A DNA stretch of 45,688 nucleotides. Origin: SIG440 sp045645485. Lineage in GTDB: Bacteria; Bacillota; Clostridia; Monoglobales; Monoglobaceae. Under the pieces are notes generated by a model. It did not search any database, was not told the origin of the DNA, and saw only the letters and a list, made by a program, of their open reading frames with translations. Below are positions 31,835 to 39,077 of the stretch, in pieces. The stretch spans positions 1 to 45,688 of the forward strand of contig JAZRIX010000019.1 of the NCBI GenBank assembly GCA_045645485.1, read 5' to 3'. A program made the translations under genes and the position numbers. Positions within the stretch are counted from its first letter, which is position 1; the number at the start of each line of letters is the position of its first letter.

Positions 31835-31872
31835 AAATACCGCAGCTTCATTTTGAAGCTGCGGTATTTCTG
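31835..31872. terminator. Bidirectional terminator between the EpsN-like gene and the small minus-strand gene
   Basis: A 16-bp perfect stem (31835-31850 with 31854-31869), TTT loop, A-rich and T-rich sides. Confidence 0.9.
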
Positions 31873-31875
31873 TAA

Positions 31876-32110
31876 TTAGCCGAAGTCGTGACAACTGTCT
31901 GCATCAATTTTGTTGCGTTCAAAAATACATACAATTTCTTCAACCATTTCGAAGTCGTCCATATCACTCTGGATGACCTTTTGTATTTCCTGCAATATTT
32001 CAATTGCTTTTGAATTTACGATTTCGTTGGCATCAAATTCGATGATATCATCCATAGAATCACATATCAGTGAAGAAACATAACTTTTTACAAGCTCGGT
32101 TTTTTTTCAT
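31876..32110 (-). CDS. Small acidic protein gene with a +1 shift at an A8 run after the start codon
   Basis: On minus a strong RBS (AGGAAGGT, 32124-32117) precedes ATG 32110, followed at once by eight A. With eight A the frame stops after 16 codons; with seven A it reads MKKTELVKSYVSSLICDSMD and continues to a 77-aa acidic protein ending ADSCHDFG at TAA 31878-31876. The long frame has a stop just before the A run, so only slippage (or the internal ATG of MDDIIEF, without a good RBS) gives a product. The 77-aa sequence is predicted mostly helical and cytoplasmic; no family is recognised. It could be a recent pseudogene, a phase-variable gene, a programmed-slippage gene or a sequencing error. 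Confidence 0.55.
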
Positions 32111-32127
32111 AATATTACCTTCCTAAT

Positions 32128-32160
32128 AAAAAACGTGTAGCTTCTGAACAGAGCTACACG
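32128..32160 (-). terminator. Leader terminator 2, abutting the RBS of the small gene
   Basis: A 9-bp perfect stem CGTGTAGCT/AGCTACACG with a 9-nt loop, then T6 and, 4 nt later, the AGGAAGGT ribosome site. Confidence 0.8.
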
Positions 32161-32161
32161 C

Positions 32162-32197
32162 AAAAAAGCGACTACTCTGTTTCTAAAGAGCTACCAC
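32162..32197 (-). terminator. Leader terminator 1
   Basis: GTGGTAGCTCT pairs with AGAGTAGTCGC (one A-A mismatch, several G-T wobbles), 8-nt loop, T6 tail. Confidence 0.55.
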
Positions 32198-32338
32198 ACT
32201 ACTTTAATATAACCATACGAATATGCTACGCACAACGAGGGTATTGAAACAAGAGAATACGCTTTTTATCAATAACGTACCCAATTGTACAGTAACTAAT
32301 TCGTTTTATGTTATATTTTTAAAGTGTGGTATAAAAAT

Positions 32339-32367
32339 ATTATATCATTTCTTAACCCAAATATCAA
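32339..32367 (-). promoter_or_regulatory. Promoter of the structured leader
   Basis: On minus: TTGATA (32367-32362), 17-bp spacer, TATAAT (32344-32339). Confidence 0.72.
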
Positions 32368-32385
32368 GTGTTTCTGCACAAAAAA

Positions 32386-32414
32386 AGAACTGTTGCAGAT
32401 GAAGCAACAGTTCT
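32386..32414 (-). terminator. Terminator of the TRAP permease unit
   Basis: AGAACTGTTGC/GCAACAGTTCT 11-bp perfect stem (32386-32396 with 32404-32414). On minus it is followed by a T7 run. Confidence 0.88.
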
Positions 32415-32421
32415 GTATAAA

Positions 32422-32691
32422 TTATTTCTTCTTTTTGACGGTCAATGCCGTTTCTCCGTTGAGGTACATTGCAAGCAATCCAAGGAGAACAAGAACGGAG
32501 GATGCGTATATTATTACGGGGAATATTGTATTGTAAATTATGGTGCATATTGAAGCCGCCACAGAACCGCCTATTATGAGAGCGGCAAGGTATCCGAAGA
32601 ATGTAAGTCCTCCGGCAAAAAGACATATCATAATTCCGTAGCCGAAGACAGTTTTGATAACAGATGACAGTTTTTTAATAAATTCTTTCAT
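32422..32691 (-). CDS. Small membrane protein downstream of the TRAP permease
   Basis: An 89-aa protein with an amphipathic basic start (MKEFIKKLSSVIKTVFGYG), then two or three hydrophobic helices (about 19-45, 49-76) and a KKKK tail. It is not recognised as DctQ by sequence and is much shorter than the usual four-helix DctQ (about 160 aa). Its start lies 13 bp after dctM and a terminator follows, so it is co-expressed with the permease and may replace the small subunit. Function is inferred from context only. Confidence 0.7.
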   Translation of the reverse strand: MKEFIKKLSSVIKTVFGYGIMICLFAGGLTFFGYLAALIIGGSVAASICTIIYNTIFPVIIYASSVLVLLGLLAMYLNGETALTVKKKK

Positions 32692-32704
32692 TGACTTGCC
32701 TCCT

Positions 32705-34063
32705 TTATAGTCCTATTATTGGCAGAACACCCATCAGGCAAAGCACCTGCATCAAAAACTGTGCTCCAACCCACCAAAGGTTATTCTTGAAGGTTTTCCC
32801 GAAATCAGATTCGGCAAGAGACATACCTGCATACATACCGAGACCCAGAGGCGGTGTAATTCCGCACATTACTCCGCAGACACAGGGAAGCATTGCGGCA
32901 GCCAGCAACGGCGAAACACCTACGCTTGCCAAAGCGGAAATGAACATTGGCCCAAAGATTACTACCAGGGACGAACCGGGGATAACCATTCCCAAAAAGC
33001 AAGTGAAAACACAGATGAAAAGAACCATTCCGAATTTATTCAGGGGCATAGATGTGATGAATACTTCGAGTTCTTCTGCTACGTTCATATCCTTGAAGAG
33101 CCCGCCTATCATATAACCTATTATACATACACCGATGGCGGGAGATATTGTTTTTACGCCGTCCGAAAACATTTTTGCAAGGTTGCTTATGGAAACCGTT
33201 TTTTTGTCCTTGCATATAAGACAGGCATAAATTGCGGAAAGACCTGCTATAAACAATAAAAGCGAGCTTGACAGATATTTTGCTCCATCCTTGCCCAGAC
33301 GTGCTGTGAAGAAGTTATCTTTAAAGAAATAGTCAAGCGCAAAGGGCAGAAGAATTATAACGGGAAGAAGTAGTCCTTGCCATCCGGTTTTGAGAACCTC
33401 TTTGATTTTTGGCAGTTCCTCTTTTGTCATAGGTTTGACTTTGTAATATTTACAAAAAGCCCAAACCATAACAAGTCTCTGAAAAATGAACCAAAGGGAT
33501 ATGCCCCACAGGACAATCCAGAAACGACCTGTTGTCATATTTTCGGCAGGATACAAGGCTGTATATGCACCCATTGCGGCAATAATATTTGATGAAGGGG
33601 GAATCATATTACCCATATAGCTGGCGTTGCTTTCGATGTTTGCCGCAAGCTCTCTGGGAAATCCCGATTCTATCATTGCGGGAATGGTGAGAGTTCCTGT
33701 TGCCATTATGTTTCCGGGACCGCTTCCCGAAAGGGCACCCATAAAGGCACTTGCAATAACCGATACATATCCTGCACCTCCCGTAACTCTGCCAAGCAGG
33801 GAAAGAATGATGGCAATGCATGAATCAATAATTTTTGTTTTTGTTAAAATGATAGACATTGCTACAAATGCGGTCATAGAGTAAATGAGCGAGGTTGAAA
33901 GTCCACTGTCTATGTAGGCAAGAATATTTGACCACTTTCCCGTAACAGTCAGCAAAATCAAAAAGCTGATAAGAACAGCTTCGTAAACGGGTCGTTTGAA
34001 TATGGAAAACCATACACCTATTACGATCAGCATAATGCCCAGATAAATAAATGCAGACGGCAT
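32705..34063 (-). CDS. TRAP transporter large permease (DctM-like)
   Basis: The 452-aa protein is strongly hydrophobic, with about 11-12 membrane helices. The DctM-type signatures ASAFMGALSGSGPGNIMATG (about 105-124), NIESNASYMGNMIPPSSNII (about 141-160) and the mirrored second half ending MCGITPPLGLGMYAGMSLAE match ion-transporter (IT) superfamily TRAP permeases. TRAP systems import organic acids with a sodium gradient and usually need a DctP binding protein and DctQ; neither is visible here. It is divergent from a LysR regulator, the likely controller. Substrate unknown. Confidence 0.85.
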   Translation of the reverse strand: MPSAFIYLGIMLIVIGVWFSIFKRPVYEAVLISFLILLTVTGKWSNILAYIDSGLSTSLIYSMTAFVAMSIILTKTKIIDSCIAIILSLLGRVTGGAGYVSVIASAFMGALSGSGPGNIMATGTLTIPAMIESGFPRELAANIESNASYMGNMIPPSSNIIAAMGAYTALYPAENMTTGRFWIVLWGISLWFIFQRLVMVWAFCKYYKVKPMTKEELPKIKEVLKTGWQGLLLPVIILLPFALDYFFKDNFFTARLGKDGAKYLSSSLLLFIAGLSAIYACLICKDKKTVSISNLAKMFSDGVKTISPAIGVCIIGYMIGGLFKDMNVAEELEVFITSMPLNKFGMVLFICVFTCFLGMVIPGSSLVVIFGPMFISALASVGVSPLLAAAMLPCVCGVMCGITPPLGLGMYAGMSLAESDFGKTFKNNLWWVGAQFLMQVLCLMGVLPIIGL

Positions 34064-34180
34064 AATGTAACTCCTCCTTGTATTGCTAAAAAGTTATAAA
34101 AGTTATTCCGTTGTGGTTATAATTTAACATATTAAAATGGAAAAGTCAAGAAGTTTTTTGAGAAAAAGACGGAAAGATGC

Positions 34181-34209
34181 TTGCAAATTTTTATGCAAAA
34201 GAGTATACT
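34181..34209 (+). promoter_or_regulatory. Promoter of the LysR-type gene
   Basis: TTGCAA (34181-34186), 17-bp spacer, TATACT (34204-34209), 23 bp before the start. TTATAA repeats in the divergent gap (about 34094-34125) could hold a LysR site. Confidence 0.6.
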
Positions 34210-34231
34210 AAGGAGAAAGGGAGAGAAATAA

Positions 34232-35122
34232 ATGAATTCAAAACAACTGCAATATGCTTTGGTGCTTGCAAGGGTACAGAATTTTTCCCGTGCGGCACAG
34301 GAATTGAATATAACACAGCCTGCCTTCAGTAAACAGATTATTGCTCTGGAGAATGAACTGGGAGTGAAGCTTTTTGACCGTGAAAGCAATCCTCTTTCGC
34401 TTACTCCTGCAGGAGAGTTTTTTGTTAAAAAGGCAAAGAACATTTTGTTTGAGCAGGAAACACTTATAAAAGCTATGGGAAAATATAAAAGCGGAGAAAG
34501 CGGAAAGCTTACAATCGGCATAGCCCCCTTCAGAAGCCTCTATGTTATGCCCAGGGTTGTTGCGGCTGTGAAGGAGCGGTTCCCTGAAGTGCATATATCG
34601 TTGCAGGAATATGGTCTTTCGCAGCTTAGGAAGGGTCTGACGGAGGGTTTGTATGACTTTGCGGTTATGAATTTGCCCGTGGACGAGGCGGTATTTGATG
34701 TTATACCGCTTGAGGCAGATTCCTTGGTGTTGGCTGTTCCTGAGGGATTGACAGGGCTTATTGAAGGCGATAATGAGAGGTCTTTTGTTGACCTTGCGGA
34801 TTGTAAAAAGCTGCCCTTTGCAGTTGTGGGACAAAATCAGGAAATGAGAAAGCTGTTTGACAGACTTTGTTCAAAGGCAGGACTTGACCCTGAAATTTAT
34901 GTTGAGGTTACGGGAGTTACGACCCTTGGCGAAATGGTGAGGTCAGGGCTTGCAGCGGGTGTTCTTCCCAAACAGTTTGCAAAAATGGAAGAAGGCGATG
35001 CCGTGAAGTTTTTTGAGCTGAAGCAGGATAAGCAAATTCGCCGGCCTGCAGTGGTTACGGTACGGGGTCAGTATATTTCCGAGTATGCGGAGTATGCAAT
35101 AAAGCTATTGAAGGAAATATAA
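34232..35122 (+). CDS. LysR family transcriptional regulator
   Basis: The 296-aa protein has the N-terminal winged HTH (MNSKQLQYALVLARVQNFSR, AAQELNITQPAFSKQI, ALENELGVKLFDRESNPLSL) and a periplasmic-binding-like effector domain from about 90 (GKLTIGIAPFRSLYVMPRVV). It is divergent from the dctM-like permease across 168 bp, so autoregulation and control of organic-acid uptake are the natural reading. The effector is unknown. RBS is GGAGAAAGGGAGAG. Confidence 0.92.
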   Translation: MNSKQLQYALVLARVQNFSRAAQELNITQPAFSKQIIALENELGVKLFDRESNPLSLTPAGEFFVKKAKNILFEQETLIKAMGKYKSGESGKLTIGIAPFRSLYVMPRVVAAVKERFPEVHISLQEYGLSQLRKGLTEGLYDFAVMNLPVDEAVFDVIPLEADSLVLAVPEGLTGLIEGDNERSFVDLADCKKLPFAVVGQNQEMRKLFDRLCSKAGLDPEIYVEVTGVTTLGEMVRSGLAAGVLPKQFAKMEEGDAVKFFELKQDKQIRRPAVVTVRGQYISEYAEYAIKLLKEI

Positions 35123-35164
35123 AGTCATTGATGTGATTGCAGATTTTAGAAAGTTTGTTAAGTG

Positions 35165-35193
35165 TTGACGAAAATAGTTTTTTGTGATATTAT
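35165..35193 (+). promoter_or_regulatory. Promoter of the first ATP-grasp gene
   Basis: TTGACG (35165-35170), 17-bp spacer, TATTAT (35188-35193). The leader is about 110 nt. Confidence 0.6.
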
Positions 35194-35311
35194 ATTTAAC
35201 AAGTATTAACTGTAAAATGAAGGCTAGAAATTGGTTTTTTGTCTGTAAGTGGTCAAAGGGGCCAAACAAGGTTATTAAAAATAGTGCAAACTGATAAAAG
35301 GAGAGAATTCT

Positions 35312-36391
35312 ATGGGGCTTAAAAGCAAAGCGGAAAAAATATATGAAGATTTGTATATGAAAATTAGAGCTTATTCTGCCAGAAAAAGGCGAATAAAGCA
35401 ATTTAAAAAGATGTCAAAAAAAGATTCCTTATCTCGTGAACAGATTGTTCAGATAAAGGAGTTTTATAAGCCGTACTATAAACCAAGCATGGTGTTTCAC
35501 AGATATTTCACAGAAAAACGTGGTGAATTTTGCGTTAATTATCTTCCCCAGGATATATATGTGTCTTTTGTGGATCCTTATATGAATGATATTGTTGCTG
35601 CCAAGCATATGGACAATAAGTGCTATTATGAACAACTTTTCTATAAAGCTGAACAACCCTATATTGTGATTAAGAAGGTAAATAATATCCTGCTGAATCA
35701 TGACGGCAAGGTGGTGGATTATGATGAAGCCATGAAACTGTTGGCGGCAGAGGAAGATGATCTGTTTGTTAAAGAGGCACAGGGAACTGCCGGAGGTTCA
35801 GGTGTTGTTTGCGTTGAAAAGTCTGAAAAACAGGCAGAAGATGTTATGAAAACCCTGAAGAAAGTGAAGACCGATGTGGTTGTTCAACGTCGGATTAAAC
35901 AACATAAGAATTTGGCGGTACTAAATGAAAGTTCAGTAAATTCATTGAGAATATACTCGGTTTTGGGCAGCGATGGAAAGGCTACTGTTTATTCACCTGT
36001 TTTGAGAATGGGCGTTGGTGCAAAACGTGTGGATAATTATGCCGCAGGTGGGGTATCTGTGGGAATAACAGAGGATGGAAAGCTGAAAAAGTATGCTTTT
36101 AATAAAAAAGGTGAAAGATTTGAAAAACACCCCGTTTCAGGTATTGTATTTGAAAACTATGAAATACCGTGTTATACTGAGGCGGTAAAAATGGTTCAGG
36201 AAACTCATCCGACCGTTGCTCATTTCAGGTCAGTGTCGTGGGATATAGCTATAGATGAAAATGGAAAAGCTGTTCTTATAGAGGCTAATTTCTGTCGCGG
36301 TGGAATTGATTTGTTGCAGTTGTGCAATGGTCCGTTATTTGGAGATGATACAAAAAAAATTCTTGACGAAGTTTTTAAAAACAGAAAATAA
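35312..36391 (+). CDS. Sugar-transfer-associated ATP-grasp enzyme (first of two)
   Basis: The 359-aa protein has a basic N-terminal helix, then the ATP-grasp core: FVKEAQGTAGGSGVVCVE (about 152-169; K154 and glycine-rich loop), VVVQRRIKQHKN (about 189-200), SSVNSLRIYSV and SWDIAIDENGKAVLIEANF (about 309-327), where E324 and N326 fit the magnesium ligands. This is the ATPgrasp_ST pattern, a family named for its place next to sugar transferases in surface-glycan loci. The chemistry is presumed ATP-dependent carboxylate-amine/hydroxyl ligation; substrates are unknown. It has its own promoter and terminator. RBS is AAGGAGAG. Confidence 0.82.
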   Translation: MGLKSKAEKIYEDLYMKIRAYSARKRRIKQFKKMSKKDSLSREQIVQIKEFYKPYYKPSMVFHRYFTEKRGEFCVNYLPQDIYVSFVDPYMNDIVAAKHMDNKCYYEQLFYKAEQPYIVIKKVNNILLNHDGKVVDYDEAMKLLAAEEDDLFVKEAQGTAGGSGVVCVEKSEKQAEDVMKTLKKVKTDVVVQRRIKQHKNLAVLNESSVNSLRIYSVLGSDGKATVYSPVLRMGVGAKRVDNYAAGGVSVGITEDGKLKKYAFNKKGERFEKHPVSGIVFENYEIPCYTEAVKMVQETHPTVAHFRSVSWDIAIDENGKAVLIEANFCRGGIDLLQLCNGPLFGDDTKKILDEVFKNRK

Positions 36392-36395
36392 ACTT

Positions 36396-36447
36396 AAAGA
36401 TCCCTTAAAAATACTCAAATTATTGAGGTTTTAAGGGATCTTTTTTT
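36396..36447. terminator. Bidirectional terminator between two ATP-grasp genes
   Basis: A 15-bp perfect stem (36396-36410 with 36429-36443) plus an inner CTCAA/TTGAG pair and a T tract. It covers the 3' ends of both convergent genes. Confidence 0.9.
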
Positions 36448-37690
36448 AAATATTGTTTTTGCTGTGAAGCTCTTCAATGAGGTCGTGCTTTATGATGTCG
36501 GTGCCGTCTTCGGATATGGCACGGATTCGGCTGTTTGCTTCTTTGTGACGTTCGAGGACTTCTTCGTATGTGTCGCCTTCGATGCTGAAATATGCGATGC
36601 GGTCACCGCTTCCGTTTATAGTGTCCGAAAATTCCGCACCCGGTTGTTTGAACTGTTTGTAGTCGTTGATGATACCTTCTTCAAGCAGTTCTTCGAAGCC
36701 TTCAAGGGACTTGAGTTTTCCGGGATTGCAATATGCAAATTCGTTTATGGTCAGCTTTTGGGGGATGTCAATATCCTCAACGTGAGGCTTTTCGCCCAAG
36801 GTCAGGTCGATAACCGCTTTAACCACATCAAAGCCGCTTTCCTTTTTAATCATTAAAAATTTGATTCCGCCACCTGTTCTTGCGCAGAACTCAACAACCG
36901 AAATCTTTTCGCCTGTGGAAATCAATTGAATGAGCATAGGCGTGTTCTTGAGCTCAAAGGCATCGGCAATTTTCTGTGCGGCATCCTGAATCTGCGAAAC
37001 AATGTGGTCAGATGCAACTGCCGGGATGCGGCTTCGGTTGATGACGAACTTGTTGTTGCCGCCGATTTTGTAGAGATTTGTCAGACAAAGGATATGAGCT
37101 TTGCCGTCTTCAATATAAGCATCAACGCTGATTTCTTCGCCTTCAACAAATTCTTCCACAATGGCTGTGCTTGTTCGGCTGATAGTCACCGCATTGTCAA
37201 ATGCCGCCTGCAAATCTTCGGGTTTTGTGATTTTGCATACGCCCCTTGAACTGTAGGAGTCAACAGGTTTTACAATAAGAGGATATTCAAGATGTTTTAT
37301 CTTTTCCATATTCAGAGTTTCCATAATCACGAATTGAGACGTTGGAACTCCGTTTTCTGCAAAGATTTTCTTCATGTAGGATTTTTTTGATACATTTACG
37401 GCAGTTTTTGCGTCAATATAACAGGGAAGTCCCAATTCTTCAGAAACTTCTGCCACAATCTGAAGTACCTGATCGGCACAGACTGAAATGAGGAAGTCCA
37501 CTTTTTGGTCAATGGCAAGCTGTTTTATGGCTTCCTTGTCCAGAACGGACACTTTATAAAATTCGTCTGCGTATGGTCTTGCGCCCACGTTTTCGTTCAT
37601 ATCCGCAAGAAGTGTGGTTATGCCACGGCTTTTCAGTTCTTTTATTGCGGCAATCTGCGGAACTCCTCCGCAAAGTACAAGTGCTTTCAT
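36446..37690 (-). CDS. ATP-grasp carboxylate-amine ligase family protein (PurK/carbamoyl-phosphate-synthase-like)
   Basis: The 414-aa protein has an N-terminal pre-ATP-grasp Rossmann domain (ALVLCGGVPQIAAIKELKSR), a central ATP-grasp domain (about 110-300) with YPLIVKPVDSYSSRGVCKIT (about 136-155), IVEEFVEGEEISVDAYIEDG and VVEFCARTGGG carrying the E-x-N-like magnesium ligands (here E-x-C/R, so one position differs), and a C-terminal substrate-binding domain. Such enzymes join a carboxylate to an amine via an acyl phosphate (for example amino-acid or dipeptide ligases). It is convergent with one ATP-grasp gene and divergent from another. Confidence 0.8.
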   Translation of the reverse strand: MKALVLCGGVPQIAAIKELKSRGITTLLADMNENVGARPYADEFYKVSVLDKEAIKQLAIDQKVDFLISVCADQVLQIVAEVSEELGLPCYIDAKTAVNVSKKSYMKKIFAENGVPTSQFVIMETLNMEKIKHLEYPLIVKPVDSYSSRGVCKITKPEDLQAAFDNAVTISRTSTAIVEEFVEGEEISVDAYIEDGKAHILCLTNLYKIGGNNKFVINRSRIPAVASDHIVSQIQDAAQKIADAFELKNTPMLIQLISTGEKISVVEFCARTGGGIKFLMIKKESGFDVVKAVIDLTLGEKPHVEDIDIPQKLTINEFAYCNPGKLKSLEGFEELLEEGIINDYKQFKQPGAEFSDTINGSGDRIAYFSIEGDTYEEVLERHKEANSRIRAISEDGTDIIKHDLIEELHSKNNI

Positions 37691-37775
37691 AGGGATTCTC
37701 CTTTGTAAATATGAGTTTTCGTTAACCTTATCTTATCACAAAAAAAAAAAATAGTAAATAAAAATTTTTAGCTAC

Positions 37776-37804
37776 TTGAAAATAAAAAGAAATAGTGATA
37801 TACT
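37776..37804 (+). promoter_or_regulatory. Promoter of the second ATPgrasp_ST gene and sugar transferase
   Basis: TTGAAA (37776-37781), 17-bp spacer, TATACT (37799-37804), leader about 75 nt. Confidence 0.6.
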
Positions 37805-37887
37805 TAAAAAAGATTGAGGGGGTTGAAGCCGTTTGATCCGGGTGAAGGTTCGGAAATTTGCAATAGAATTGAGCAAGGAGATTTGTT

Positions 37888-39057
37888 ATGACAAATTATG
37901 AAAAATTACTTGAAGAAGTGAGAAAGCTTGGGATGGATTATCGCTGGGCGAAAATGTTTGTGAAAAAACTGAAGGATGACGAAGACGCTTTTTCCGTGGA
38001 GGACGAAAAGAAGAGATGGGCGTTGGAACGAGGGTTTTATCCGGGAAGAGTTACTCTTTATGATTTGACAGAAGAAAACTACAGAGACTATATTCCTGAT
38101 TATAATTATTTTATGCTTCATCCTTTGAACAATCATTTTTTGAAGTGGTTGGAAAAAACAACTCTTAAATATGTCCTCAACAGTAACGGCTGTGAACAGA
38201 CAATGCCTGATTACTATGTGTATGTTGAAAATGACGGCAGCTTTACATATCTTATGAATGCACCTGAGCATATTGAGAAAAACAAGGACTTTCTTTTGAA
38301 TCTGCTGAAATTTAAGGGTGTTCTTGCAATGAAACCCAATTCGGGTACGTCGGGTGGTTTTGGTTTTATTAAGCTTGAACTCAAAGACGATAAGTTTTTT
38401 GAAAATAATAAGGAAATTGATATGACAAGATTCCTTGAAATAAGGGATTCTATGCGTAATTATATTATAACCGAATATGTGCATCAACACAAGGAATTGG
38501 CGGCAATATGGCCGGACAGTGAGTGTACTCTCAGAGTTATTATGGTGAAAAATCCGAAAAAGGATTTGTATACACCTGCGACATGGTCTTGTGCGGTGTC
38601 TTATGCAAGATTCGGAACCTCTGTTTCGGGTGGTGCCAGCAATTTATCATCGGGCGGTGTTGGTGTTGGCTTTGACTTTGAAACGGGAAAGTATAAGGAT
38701 TTCAGTATACGATATAAGAGATTTTGTCCCGACGGAGAGTGGATTTTAAAGGAACATCCCGATACAAAAGCTTGCTGGAATAAACTTTCTTTGCCTAACT
38801 GGCAGAAAGTGAAAACCATGATTGACGGAATATGCAGTCATGTTTCTTCTTTGGACTATCTTGGTTTGGATATTATTATAACCGAGGAGGGGATGAAGCT
38901 TTGTGAAATTAATTCTCATCCCGCAATAGACTACGAGCAGATTATGTGCGGTCCTGTTCTTGCGAAGAAAGATATCAAAGCGTTCTTTGAAGCAAAAGGT
39001 CTGTATGAATATGATGGAAGAGATTTATATAATGCATATATAAATTGTCAGGAATAA
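37888..39057 (+). CDS. Sugar-transfer-associated ATP-grasp enzyme (second of two)
   Basis: The 389-aa protein has VLAMKPNSGTSGGFGFIKLE (about 145-164; the ATP-binding lysine and glycine loop), IITEYVHQHKELAAIW (about 193-208), SECTLRVIMV and YLGLDIIITEEGMKLCEINS (about 324-343), with E340 and N342 as probable magnesium ligands. It is related in layout to the enzyme at 35312 but clearly diverged. The sugar transferase begins 20 bp after its stop, so they form one operon, which is the typical ATPgrasp_ST context. The ligated group is unknown. Confidence 0.82.
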   Translation: MTNYEKLLEEVRKLGMDYRWAKMFVKKLKDDEDAFSVEDEKKRWALERGFYPGRVTLYDLTEENYRDYIPDYNYFMLHPLNNHFLKWLEKTTLKYVLNSNGCEQTMPDYYVYVENDGSFTYLMNAPEHIEKNKDFLLNLLKFKGVLAMKPNSGTSGGFGFIKLELKDDKFFENNKEIDMTRFLEIRDSMRNYIITEYVHQHKELAAIWPDSECTLRVIMVKNPKKDLYTPATWSCAVSYARFGTSVSGGASNLSSGGVGVGFDFETGKYKDFSIRYKRFCPDGEWILKEHPDTKACWNKLSLPNWQKVKTMIDGICSHVSSLDYLGLDIIITEEGMKLCEINSHPAIDYEQIMCGPVLAKKDIKAFFEAKGLYEYDGRDLYNAYINCQE

Positions 39058-39077
39058 TGTGTGAAGGAGAAAACAAA

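Larger units (their letters stand above)
32128..32332 (-). ncRNA. Structured leader or small RNA with tandem intrinsic terminators (candidate attenuator)
   Basis: From a strong minus promoter, about 200 nt lead to the small gene. The 5' end (32331-32310) is an imperfect complement of 32213-32192, closing a long rod. Inside it GGGTA/TACCC and ATTGA/TCAAT pair (32282-32278 with 32243-32239; 32273-32269 with 32247-32243). Then come two terminator hairpins: 32197-32187 with 32178-32168 followed by T6 (32167-32162), and 32160-32152 with 32142-32134 followed by T6 (32133-32128). The GTGTGGTAG strand of the rod is also the 5' arm of the first terminator, so the two folds exclude each other. No known riboswitch class is recognised. 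Confidence 0.55.

Noticed and set aside
32128..32332. 6S RNA or a known riboswitch for the structured leader
   Set aside because: The long rod recalls 6S RNA, but the closing stem is not the terminator and no diagnostic central-bubble or riboswitch core sequence was recognised.
34238..34834. 198-codon open frame on minus inside the LysR gene, and a 194-codon one at 37906-38490 inside the second ATP-grasp gene
   Set aside because: Both are shadows of strongly supported genes, with low-complexity, unrecognisable products and no ribosome sites.
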